Shown here piece by piece: positions 1 through 5,770 of a DNA stretch of 6,477 nucleotides (its first letter is position 1; each line of letters starts with the position of its first letter). Below the pieces are notes generated by a model. That model was not told the DNA's origin, made no database searches, and worked only from the letters and a program-made list of their open reading frames with translations. This DNA comes from JANMEX01 sp043776635 (GTDB lineage: Bacteria > Pseudomonadota > Alphaproteobacteria > Rhizobiales > Rhizobiaceae), in NCBI GenBank assembly GCA_043776635.1, contig JAYVRA010000061.1, positions 1 through 6,477 of the forward strand, in the 5' to 3' direction. Both the position numbers and the translations under genes were made by a program.

Positions 1-1
1 C

Positions 2-97
2 GGTGAACTCAATTCCTGTGCGCATAACCCTGAATCGCACATCCAGCAAAACAAGGGAATCCAAATCTGGACTCCTTCGTTGCGATCAATCCACTAG
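2..97. repeat. Left arm of 96-bp inverted repeat at the window ends
   Basis: Positions 2-97 are the reverse complement of 6382-6477 with only three mismatches, all adjacent (67-69 against 6410-6412). The outer 65 bases match perfectly up to the window edge, so the repeat probably continues outside. The inner boundary is a CTAG (94-97); beyond it the two sides diverge. Read outward on the - strand, this arm has AAGGAG (77-72), a 7-nt gap and a TTG (64-62) that opens a reading frame to the edge. Read inward, another frame is open from position 2 to a TAG at 95-97. It could be the end of a dispersed insertion sequence or a repeat family. I do not recognise the sequence. Confidence 0.93.
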
Positions 98-153
98 AGC
101 GATTTTTCTGCGCTTCCGTTGCTCACGTAATTAAGTACACTCCGCATTATTTG

Positions 154-185
154 CCCCGCCCATAAGCCCTGAGGGACTGGCGGGG
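154..185. other. GC-rich hairpin
   Basis: CCCCGCC (154-160) is perfectly complementary to GGCGGGG (179-185), and CCC/GGG (167-169 and 173-175) forms a small inner hairpin. No T-run follows on the + strand and none follows directly on the - strand, so it is not a standard intrinsic terminator. It could be part of a small RNA, a 5' leader structure or a remnant of the neighbouring repeat. I recognise no known RNA family. Confidence 0.45.
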
Positions 186-258
186 TGGGGGGCCGATTCT
201 CAAAAACTCACACTATTTGACTCAGCATAATGAATTTAGTGATCGCAAATATTGGCGG

Positions 259-295
259 CTTTTCAGTTTAGAGTTTCATTACACTTTTCAGTTTA
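259..295. repeat. 12-bp direct repeat upstream of DUF2585 gene
   Basis: CTTTTCAGTTTA occurs exactly at 259-270 and again at 284-295, 25 bp start to start, roughly two and a half helical turns. The pair ends 30 bp before the ATG at 326. Exact tandem sites in a promoter-proximal position would fit a regulator binding cooperatively, but no regulator can be named and a chance repeat in AT-rich DNA is possible. Confidence 0.5.
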
Positions 296-325
296 AGTAA
301 CCCCGAATAACGAAGGCGGGAACCT

Positions 326-898
326 ATGACTAAATCACAGAAAATATGGGCACTGAATATTGGGCTTATCGCGGTCATCGCGGCAATACTTTATGCCAAC
401 GGGCGTTTGCTGATTTGCAAATGCGGCTATGTGAAACTCTGGCACGGCGTGGTGTTCAGTTCGGAAAACTCACAGCATATTTCAGACTGGTATTCGCCCT
501 CTCACATCATTCACGGCTTCCTGTTTTTCGGACTGATGTATCTGGCGGCGCACAAGCTGTCGCTTGGCCTTCGGCTGACACTCGCGATAGTAATTGAGGG
601 AGCTTGGGAGATTTTTGAAAACTCGAGTTTCATTATCAATCGTTATCGCGAAGCGACAATTTCGCTGGATTATTTTGGCGATAGTGTTTTAAATTCCACG
701 TGTGATATTTTGTTTATGGTGTCCGGATTTTTTCTGGCGTCCAAGCTGCCGGTTAAATGGATCATTGCTATTGCGATACTCTTCGAACTCGGCACGGGCT
801 ACATGATCCGTGATAATTTGACCTTGAACGTTTTGATGCTGGTTCATCCGTTTGATGCGGTAAAAGAATGGCAGTCCGCCGTCAGCGTTGCGCCATAA
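326..898 (+). CDS. UPF0314/DUF2585 integral membrane protein
   Basis: This is a 190-residue protein with about five hydrophobic segments (roughly residues 8-24, 60-76, 82-95, 121-138 and 144-160), so it should sit in the inner membrane. I assign it to UPF0314/DUF2585 from the pattern of polar blocks between the helices: ICKCGYVKLWHG (30-41), SENSQH (46-51), SDWYSPSH (53-60), EGAWEIFENS (91-100), SLDYFGDS (113-120) and YMIRDNLTLN (159-168). The length is typical of the family. No biochemical function is known to me. The many conserved Cys, His, Asp, Glu and Asn residues near membrane boundaries suggest an enzyme or a metal- or lipid-binding protein, but that is inference. The ATG at 326 begins the conserved N-terminal helix and has only a weak ribosome binding site. 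It stands alone: about 300 bp of regulatory DNA separate it from leuA. Confidence 0.88.
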   Translation: MTKSQKIWALNIGLIAVIAAILYANGRLLICKCGYVKLWHGVVFSSENSQHISDWYSPSHIIHGFLFFGLMYLAAHKLSLGLRLTLAIVIEGAWEIFENSSFIINRYREATISLDYFGDSVLNSTCDILFMVSGFFLASKLPVKWIIAIAILFELGTGYMIRDNLTLNVLMLVHPFDAVKEWQSAVSVAP

Positions 899-905
899 TT
901 TTTGC

Positions 906-935
906 TTGCCAGCTATCAATGAATATGGCTATGTT
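906..935 (+). promoter_or_regulatory. Predicted sigma-70-type promoter for the leu leader
   Basis: TTGCCA (906-911; five of six matches to TTGACA) and TATGTT (930-935; four of six matches to TATAAT) are separated by 18 bp. The expected start is about 7 bases downstream of the -10 box, at or next to A942, which is the first base of the leader-peptide ATG. The call is from consensus only. Spacing and position fit well, but the -10 box is weak. Confidence 0.45.
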
Positions 936-941
936 TGGTTT

Positions 942-1067
942 ATGAGCATTATGGCGACTTATCACGTATTTGTGGCTACCCTGATTTTGGGTTCGGTTGC
1001 TGTTGCGCGCGCTAAGACTTTGAAAGCGGCCCTACTCCTTCTTAGAAGCGGTCGTCGGGCTCTTTAA
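942..1067 (+). CDS. Leucine leader peptide for leuA attenuation
   Basis: This 41-codon open frame runs from ATG 942 to TAA 1065-1067 and ends in ALLLLRSGRRAL. Four consecutive Leu codons, CTA CTC CTT CTT (1032-1043), fall shortly before the stop and directly before the antiterminator arm, the arrangement of amino-acid leader peptides controlling biosynthetic operons. No Shine-Dalgarno sequence precedes ATG 942, and the predicted transcription start coincides with it, so translation may be leaderless. An in-frame ATG at 951 is an alternative start (38 codons). The peptide probably has no role beyond sensing charged tRNA-Leu: ribosomes stalling at the Leu codons should favour antitermination and leuA expression. 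Confidence 0.82.
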   Translation: MSIMATYHVFVATLILGSVAVARAKTLKAALLLLRSGRRAL

Positions 1068-1086
1068 CGGGAGCGTCCGGCGGCTG
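1049..1086 (+). promoter_or_regulatory. Antiterminator hairpin of the leu attenuator
   Basis: Bases 1049-1058 pair with 1077-1086 (ten pairs, three of them G-U), and after a two-base bulge (1075-1076) GCTC 1059-1062 pairs with GAGC 1071-1074. The leader stop codon TAA (1065-1067) lies in the loop. This fold uses the bases that form the 5' arm of the terminator (1069-1080), so the two structures exclude each other. A ribosome stalled on the early Leu codons leaves most of the 5' arm free; one that reaches the stop codon covers it. Pairing was worked out by hand. Confidence 0.68.
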
Positions 1087-1105
1087 ATGTGGCCCGGCTC
1101 CCTTT
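1069..1105 (+). terminator. Attenuator terminator upstream of leuA
   Basis: GGGAG (1069-1073) pairs with CTCCC (1098-1102), and CCGG (1077-1080) pairs with CCGG (1094-1097), followed by a short T-run (1103-1105). The T-run is only three bases, so this would be a weak intrinsic terminator or one needing help. Its 5' arm overlaps the antiterminator. It starts two bases after the leader stop codon and ends about 90 bases before the leuA ATG, the expected place for an attenuator. Confidence 0.6.
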
Positions 1106-1193
1106 ACAAATTCACACCTATTGGCCATTGAGATGGCAAGACTTACAGCGGGCAAGTGCGTTCACAAACGCCTCAGCCTATGGGACTGACAAA

Positions 1194-2888
1194 ATGAGTA
1201 TATCGACTATTCCGTACAAAGGCATGGCTGCTGCCGCGCAGAAATACCAAGCATACGGCCAGATCAACCTGCCAAACCGCGAGTGGCCTGCCAAGCAAAT
1301 CACCAAAGCGCCTATTTGGTGCTCCGTGGATTTGCGAGATGGCAATCAGGCGCTGGTGCACCCGATGGGGCAGGAGCGCAAGGCGCGAATGTTTCATTTG
1401 CTGTTAGATATGGGTTTCAAAGAAATCGAAATCGGCTTTCCTTCCGCCTCGCAAACAGATTTTGACTTCGCCCGCTGGTGTATTGAAGAGGGCGGTGTGC
1501 CGTCTGACGTGTCGTTACAAGTGCTGGTGCAATGCCGTCCCGAACTCATCACCCGCACATTTGAATCGCTGAAGGGCGCGACCAATCCGATTGTGCATTT
1601 TTACAATTCCACATCCGAATTGCAGCGCCGCATTGTGTTTGGCAAGGATGTAAAAGGCATCAAGCAGATTGCCGTTGACGCCGCCGGGATGATTACGGAA
1701 ATGGCCGATAAGGCGGGCGGCGGGTTCCGGTTTGAGTATTCGCCGGAGAGCTTTACCGGCACGGAACTGGAAGTGGCGCTGGAAATTTCCAATGCGGTGG
1801 CTGAGATCATTAAACCGACGAGCGACAACAAACTCATCTTGAATCTCCCTGCCACTGTCGAAATGTCCACGCCGAACATTTATGCGGACATGATTGAGTG
1901 GATGTGCCGCAATTTGGACAATCGCGAAAACCTGTTGATTTCGCTGCATCCGCACAATGATCGTGGCACTGGCATAGCCGCGAGCGAACTTGGCTTATTG
2001 GCTGGCGCGGACCGCGTGGAAGGCACGCTGTTTGGCAATGGCGAGCGCACGGGCAATGTGGATTTGGTAACGCTGGCGCTTAATATGATGACGCAGGGCG
2101 TGGACCCTGAGCTGGATTGCTCGGACATAAACCGCATCAAGGGAGTCTATGAGCATTGCAATCAGTTATTGATTGGCGAGCGGCATCCTTATGTTGGCGA
2201 ATTGGTTTACACCGCTTTCTCGGGCTCGCATCAGGATGCGATTAACAAGGGCATGAAGGCCTCGAAAACCTCGAATAAAATGCTGTGGGAAGTGCCCTAT
2301 TTGCCGATTGATCCGCAGGATGTCGGGCGCTCATACGAGGCGATTATCCGTATCAATTCGCAGTCCGGCAAGGGCGGTATCGCCTATATTATGCAGGAAG
2401 ACTACGGCCTGAACCTGCCGCGCAATTTGCAGACTGAATTCCGCGATGACATTCAAAAAATCACTGATGCTGAGGGCACGGAGCTGCAATCCAAGCGCAT
2501 TTATGATCGCTTTATGGAGCTTTATGTGGATCAAAGCGACGCGCGACTGAAGTTTGTCGATCATCATTCCTATCCGGACCCGGAGCATCACGGGCTGCGA
2601 ATTATCGCGGCGGAAATTATGGATAAGGGCGAGGTGAAGCGGATTGAGGGCAAGGGCACAGGCCCGATTGACGGCTTTGTTCACGCGCTTTCTGTCTATC
2701 TCGGGTTTGATATTACGGTGGCAGATTATTCCGAGCATTCGTTGCAACACGGGTCTGACGCCTCAGCGATTTGTTACATGCAGGTGGAGCATCCGAATGG
2801 CAAGCTGTTTGGCGCTGGCGTGAACAAGAACATTGTGACGGCTTCGCTTGAGGCGATTGTTTCGGCAGCGAACCGGATTGTCGGCTGA
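1194..2888 (+). CDS. leuA: 2-isopropylmalate synthase (LeuA)
   Basis: LeuA condenses acetyl-CoA with 2-ketoisovalerate to give 2-isopropylmalate, the first committed step of leucine synthesis in the cytoplasm. The 564-residue product has the TIM-barrel catalytic domain first: signature LRDGNQ at 47-52 with metal ligand D46 or D49 nearby, the second signature with metal ligands H252 and H254 in LHPHNDRG (251-258), and GNGERTGN (281-288). The C-terminal third (about 450-564) should be the leucine-sensing regulatory domain. Motif spacing and the NLPNREWP-like N-terminus resemble the longer, Corynebacterium-like LeuA type. The frame is open back to GTG 1089, but that codon lies inside the terminator hairpin. 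ATG 1194 has GGGA (1182-1185) eight bases upstream and begins where family similarity begins, so I chose it. Expression is probably controlled by the leucine attenuator at 942-1105. No frameshift or missing key residue is seen. Confidence 0.96.
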   Translation: MSISTIPYKGMAAAAQKYQAYGQINLPNREWPAKQITKAPIWCSVDLRDGNQALVHPMGQERKARMFHLLLDMGFKEIEIGFPSASQTDFDFARWCIEEGGVPSDVSLQVLVQCRPELITRTFESLKGATNPIVHFYNSTSELQRRIVFGKDVKGIKQIAVDAAGMITEMADKAGGGFRFEYSPESFTGTELEVALEISNAVAEIIKPTSDNKLILNLPATVEMSTPNIYADMIEWMCRNLDNRENLLISLHPHNDRGTGIAASELGLLAGADRVEGTLFGNGERTGNVDLVTLALNMMTQGVDPELDCSDINRIKGVYEHCNQLLIGERHPYVGELVYTAFSGSHQDAINKGMKASKTSNKMLWEVPYLPIDPQDVGRSYEAIIRINSQSGKGGIAYIMQEDYGLNLPRNLQTEFRDDIQKITDAEGTELQSKRIYDRFMELYVDQSDARLKFVDHHSYPDPEHHGLRIIAAEIMDKGEVKRIEGKGTGPIDGFVHALSVYLGFDITVADYSEHSLQHGSDASAICYMQVEHPNGKLFGAGVNKNIVTASLEAIVSAANRIVG

Positions 2889-2889
2889 T

Positions 2890-3654
2890 ATGAGTAACCG
2901 GCTTCATTGCATTGAGGCCGGTCATTCGTCCCAATCGACTGTTGTTTTGCTGCACGGGTTTGGCGCGGTTGCGTCTTGCTGGCGCGATGTAATTGCGGTG
3001 ATTGAGGGCGAGGGGCATGTACTGGCTTTTGATCTGCCGGGCCATGGCGGGTCGCTGACTTACCCAAATGCTGGGTCGGGAAAAATTGCGGCGCAAGCTG
3101 TGATTGCTGAGTTGGACTTGCGCACGACCAGCAAGGTGCATTTGGTCGGCCACTCGATGGGCGGGGCAATTGCTTGCACGGTGGCGCTGGCGCGTCCGGA
3201 TTTGGTGGCATCGCTGACATTGCTCAGCCCCGGCGGCTTCGGGACTGAGCTGAACGTGGCGCTGCTGCAAGATTACGCAGCGGCGCAAACGCACGATGAA
3301 TTACTAACCGCCCTTGCGCCCATGGCTTCCACCGGTTCTGCCGTGCCGGTGCAAATGTTGCGTGATTTGGTAGCCATGCGGGCAGTGGCGGGTCAGCGGG
3401 ATATGTTGGAATTCATTGCCAGCCGCATGGCGCGTGATGGAAAGCAAGGCGTTCTGCCATTGGCAGATTTGGCTGCGCTGCGCATTCCATGTGGATTATT
3501 GTGGGGAGAAGTAGATATTATTGTGCCCGTTTCTCAATGCCATGCCGCACCAAGTGAATTCAATAAAGTGATTTTGCCTGATGCCGGCCATATGTTGATT
3601 GAGGAAGCGCCTGCCGCTACAGCTGCCTCAATATTAAAATCGCTGCATATTTAA
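2890..3654 (+). CDS. Alpha/beta hydrolase, coupled to leuA
   Basis: A 254-residue cytoplasmic alpha/beta-hydrolase-fold protein with no signal peptide. Visible landmarks are the oxyanion loop HGFG (22-25), DLPGHG (48-53), the nucleophile elbow GHSMGG with Ser89 (87-92), the acid Asp209 in GEVD, and the base His234 in DAGH; the catalytic triad appears complete. A helical cap lies around 120-185. The substrate cannot be told from sequence; esterases, lactonases and C-C hydrolases share this outline. ATG 2890 starts one base after the leuA TGA (TGA-T-ATG), with no clear ribosome binding site of its own, which suggests translational coupling. An in-frame extension to 2848 overlaps leuA and lacks family-like sequence, so I rejected it. 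Being in the leucine-regulated operon hints at a link to acyl-CoA or branched-chain metabolism, but that is inference only. Confidence 0.9.
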   Translation: MSNRLHCIEAGHSSQSTVVLLHGFGAVASCWRDVIAVIEGEGHVLAFDLPGHGGSLTYPNAGSGKIAAQAVIAELDLRTTSKVHLVGHSMGGAIACTVALARPDLVASLTLLSPGGFGTELNVALLQDYAAAQTHDELLTALAPMASTGSAVPVQMLRDLVAMRAVAGQRDMLEFIASRMARDGKQGVLPLADLAALRIPCGLLWGEVDIIVPVSQCHAAPSEFNKVILPDAGHMLIEEAPAATAASILKSLHI

Positions 3655-3734
3655 GCCCAAATTAACCATATTCAGGCCATCGTACTGACTCAAATTTCGG
3701 CCCTATTCCATCATGGGCCAGGCGGGAGACACAC

Positions 3735-5330
3735 ATGAGCTTTTTTAAGTTTGCACTAGCGGGTCTATGCTTTCTGTTGCCAAATTTCGCCAAGGCGGAG
3801 CCGATCGATGTGATCTTGGGTTTGGCGGCTGAGGATGCGCAGGCGATTGAATGGCGCGGCGTCACTGTCGATCTTAATAAACTAATGCCGTATTATGTAT
3901 CATCCGGTGCGCAGACGGTTTTTATTGAGGGTAATCATTTGTCGCCCGCAGGCGCTGAGTTGGTCGCGGTGCTAAGTAATTCTCGCTTGGATGGTCTTGA
4001 TTCAAGTGACTATGTGGCTAACGCATTTGGTGCGCTAAAGCGGCTCACGAGCGATGATGATGCTGCCGGGGCTGAACTTGCCTTGTCGCAGGCATTTTTA
4101 AAATTCGCCCGGGATTTGCACTCCGGTCGATCTACGCCATCAATGAATGCTACTGACATTGTTATTGAGCGTAAAACAATCGATCCCGTGAAATGGCTAA
4201 CGTCAGTGCGTGCCAACGGCGTAAACGCTGTTGTTGTCGCGTTGCGTCCGCACCATGCTCAATATGAAAAGCTACGCCAGATGCTTTATAGCTATTATAG
4301 CTACGAGTCTCTTGGTGGTTGGGATGTGATATCCGCCGGCCCATCGCTGAAGCCGGGCATGATTAGCCCTCGTGTGGCGGAGCTTCGTGCCAGTCTTGCT
4401 GCGCGGGGTTATAAAAATCTTACAAGCAGTGATGCGTCTTCATTTGATGCCAAGCTGACTGATGGTGTACAGCGCTATCAGCGCGCCAGTGGTATAGAGC
4501 CTGATGCTGTTGTCGGCAAAGGTACGATTGCTATTCTCAATGTGCCTGTAGAGCAGCGAATCCGCCAAATTGTGGTGAATATGGAGCGCTGGCGCTGGCT
4601 GCCGAATGATCTTGGTGCACGCCATGTGCTGGTCAATCAAGCCGGTTTCGAGTTATTTTTGGTTGATCGAGGTAAGGTTGTTGATAACCGCCGTGTGATT
4701 GTGGGCAAACCGTTCCATCAAACGCCGATGTTCTCCGATAAAATTGGCTATTTGGAATTCAATCCGACTTGGACTGTGACGCCGGATATTGCATCGGCGG
4801 AATTTCTGCCGAAGCTGCAGAAAGACCCTGGCTATTTAGCGGCCAATGACTTTGTGCTTTACGCCAGCACCGCAGACAGTGCGCCAGAAATTGATCCTTA
4901 TTCTGTTGATTGGAATAGTGTGACGGCTGCCAAATTTAAGTACCGCATTGTACAACAGCCCGGGGATAAAAATGCACTCGGTTATGTTAAGTTTATGTTC
5001 CCGAACAAGCGCAACATCTATTTGCACGATACACCTTCGCGTCAGTTGTTTGCCAGCACGGGTCGTGCGTTCTCACATGGCTGCATCCGTGTTCATGATG
5101 CACTTGGGTTCGCCGAAAAAATGATGGGGATAGATCAGGGCATGACGCGGGCAACGATTGATGCCATCGTCGCTAACGGCCAGTTGAAGCGTGTGCCGCT
5201 TAAGACGAAAATACCAATTCATCTCACCTATTTTACTGTGTGGATAGGCGATGATGGTGTGGTTCAATTCTTCCCGGATATTTACGGACGCGATCAACCA
5301 GTGGCAGACATTATTTATGGCCAGACTTAG
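3735..5330 (+). CDS. YcbB/LdtD-type murein L,D-transpeptidase
   Basis: This 531-residue enzyme should form 3-3 cross-links in peptidoglycan in the periplasm. Residues 1-21 form a signal peptide with an AKA site before Glu22. A scaffold region follows (about 35-200), then a peptidoglycan-binding repeat (about 210-268, including GVQRYQRASGI) and the YkuD catalytic domain (about 295-480). The catalytic motif is SHGCIRVHD (447-455) with Cys450, His448 and Arg452; His431 in LHDTP also fits the active-site region. The order and length match the YcbB group rather than the short YkuD/ErfK proteins. ATG 3735 has GGGAG (3724-3728) six bases upstream, and a 5-bp stem (3699-3703 with 3715-3719) lies just before it. 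The gene starts 80 bp after the hydrolase with no strong terminator between. Its stop codon overlaps a terminator-like hairpin and the edge of a MITE-like element. Confidence 0.94.
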   Translation: MSFFKFALAGLCFLLPNFAKAEPIDVILGLAAEDAQAIEWRGVTVDLNKLMPYYVSSGAQTVFIEGNHLSPAGAELVAVLSNSRLDGLDSSDYVANAFGALKRLTSDDDAAGAELALSQAFLKFARDLHSGRSTPSMNATDIVIERKTIDPVKWLTSVRANGVNAVVVALRPHHAQYEKLRQMLYSYYSYESLGGWDVISAGPSLKPGMISPRVAELRASLAARGYKNLTSSDASSFDAKLTDGVQRYQRASGIEPDAVVGKGTIAILNVPVEQRIRQIVVNMERWRWLPNDLGARHVLVNQAGFELFLVDRGKVVDNRRVIVGKPFHQTPMFSDKIGYLEFNPTWTVTPDIASAEFLPKLQKDPGYLAANDFVLYASTADSAPEIDPYSVDWNSVTAAKFKYRIVQQPGDKNALGYVKFMFPNKRNIYLHDTPSRQLFASTGRAFSHGCIRVHDALGFAEKMMGIDQGMTRATIDAIVANGQLKRVPLKTKIPIHLTYFTVWIGDDGVVQFFPDIYGRDQPVADIIYGQT

Positions 5331-5350
5331 GGTCTGGGCCAATTAATTTT
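5319..5350 (+). terminator. Terminator-like hairpin over the L,D-transpeptidase stop codon
   Basis: GGCCAGAC (5319-5326) pairs with 5332-5340 (eight pairs with G5338 bulged), with loop TTAGG (5327-5331) containing the TAG stop codon. It is followed by AATTAATTTT (5341-5350), whose T-rich end starts six bases after the stem. It looks like an intrinsic terminator, although the T-run is not immediate. Its 3' arm is also the outer end of the inverted repeat of the 5329-5565 element, so the element appears to contribute half of it. Confidence 0.5.
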
Positions 5351-5385
5351 GATGAAATGGCAGGCGAATGGCGAAACTATGCAAG

Positions 5386-5426
5386 GAAAACAGTGCACAA
5401 CGGGCTTAAGGCCCGTTTAAACTGTT
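5386..5426. other. Nested hairpin inside the MITE-like element
   Basis: AACGGGC (5399-5405) pairs perfectly with GCCCGTT (5411-5417) around the loop TTAAG, and an outer AAACAG/CTGTTT pairing encloses it (about 5387-5392 with 5421-5426). A short T stretch follows the inner stem, so it could act as a weak terminator on the + strand, or simply be part of the element's fold. Confidence 0.5.
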
Positions 5427-5455
5427 TGACGCCGCAGAGTGAAGTCAGTTGCCTG

Positions 5456-5521
5456 TTGGTGCCCAAATCGGGCGCTTTCCTGCGCCTTCGCTCCTGTGCC
5501 TTGATACTTGGCACTCACCAA
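5456..5521. other. Three-hairpin cluster closed by a common stem
   Basis: TTGGTG (5456-5461) pairs with CACCAA (5516-5521). Between them lie GGCGC/GCGCC (5471-5475 with 5482-5486) and GTGCC/GGCAC (5496-5500 with 5510-5514), plus GCCC/GGGC (5461-5464 with 5470-5473), which shares a few bases with its neighbours. The layout resembles a multibranched RNA or a cruciform-forming core of the element. It matches no RNA family I can name, and short stems like these can arise by chance. Confidence 0.35.
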
Positions 5522-5732
5522 AAATCACCTCGACCATTTCGTCAAAATTAACAGGTCCAGACCCTGGAGTATCGATAGCAAATGTATGTGCGGCTTTGCG
5601 TTAAAACGATGCGATAAATCAAAGGCTTAGAGCTACACGCCGATTTCATAGCGGCGACTGTAATTCTAAATCTCACTTATTTATGCTTGGCATAATCCTG
5701 TATTTTCCATTCGTATTCACGCTTCGTTCGTG

Positions 5733-5747
5733 TTAACACTTTATTCA
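5733..5747 (+). promoter_or_regulatory. CtrA-like binding site upstream of the last gene
   Basis: TTAA (5733-5736), seven bases, then TTCA (5744-5747) matches the alphaproteobacterial CtrA consensus TTAA-N7-TTAA at all but one position. It ends 23 bases before the ATG at 5771. The rest of the 5566-5767 spacer has a small hairpin (CGCCG 5638-5642 with CGGCG 5652-5656) and a TTGGCA (5687-5692) without a good -10 partner. Short AT-rich sites occur by chance, so the call is tentative. Confidence 0.35.
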
Positions 5748-5770
5748 CCATAAGTTTTGGGAGTGTTGTG

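Larger units (their letters stand above)
1..325. other. Gene-free left end, 325 bp
   Basis: I see no credible protein-coding gene here. It holds the left inverted-repeat arm (2-97), an imperfect palindrome at 127-138 (GTAATTAAGTAC, with one mismatched pair), a GC-rich hairpin (154-185) and a 12-bp direct repeat (259-270 and 284-295). A TTGACT at 217-222 looks like a -35 box, but no good -10 box lies at the right distance, so I do not call a promoter. The ribosome binding site for the gene at 326 is only a weak GGCGGG-type sequence. Confidence 0.6.
5329..5565. mobile_element. MITE-like element with 32-bp terminal inverted repeats
   Basis: Positions 5329-5360 match the reverse complement of 5534-5565 at 28 of 32 positions; the first nine bases (AGGGTCTGG) and two inner blocks are perfect. 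The 237-bp unit is too short for a transposase and contains several hairpins, which fits a miniature inverted-repeat element or a large intergenic palindrome mobilised in trans. A 64-codon open frame (5357-5551) starts inside the left repeat, but it spans the hairpins and has no ribosome binding site or recognisable domain, so I do not call it a gene. I see no convincing target-site duplication. The left end overlaps the TAG of the upstream gene. Confidence 0.66.

Noticed and set aside
127..138. Palindrome GTAATTAAGTAC as a regulator site or dispersed repeat
   Set aside because: One pair is mismatched and the symmetry does not extend outward; on its own it is too short and AT-rich to support.
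1089..1193. In-frame GTG-initiated extension of leuA by 35 residues
   Set aside because: The GTG lies inside the attenuator terminator hairpin, and the added residues (MARLPLQIHTYWPL onward) do not look like a LeuA N-terminus. ATG 1194 has a ribosome-binding-like GGGA and starts at the family-like sequence.
2848..2889. Upstream in-frame start for the hydrolase, overlapping leuA
   Set aside because: The extra 14 residues are the leuA coding sequence read in another frame; ATG 2890 sits in the usual coupled TGA-T-ATG position.
2713..3294. A 193-codon frame on the - strand across the leuA/hydrolase junction
   Set aside because: It lies opposite two well-supported genes, has a composition typical of a reverse-strand shadow (rich in Arg, Gln and Pro) and has no recognisable domain.
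3699..3719. GGCCC/GGGCC stem as a terminator for the leuA-hydrolase operon
   Set aside because: The stem is only five pairs with an 11-base loop, has no T-run, and sits directly before the L,D-transpeptidase ribosome binding site.
5357..5551. A 64-codon open frame within the MITE-like element
   Set aside because: It begins inside the terminal repeat, runs through several hairpins, has no ribosome binding site and shows no recognisable domain.
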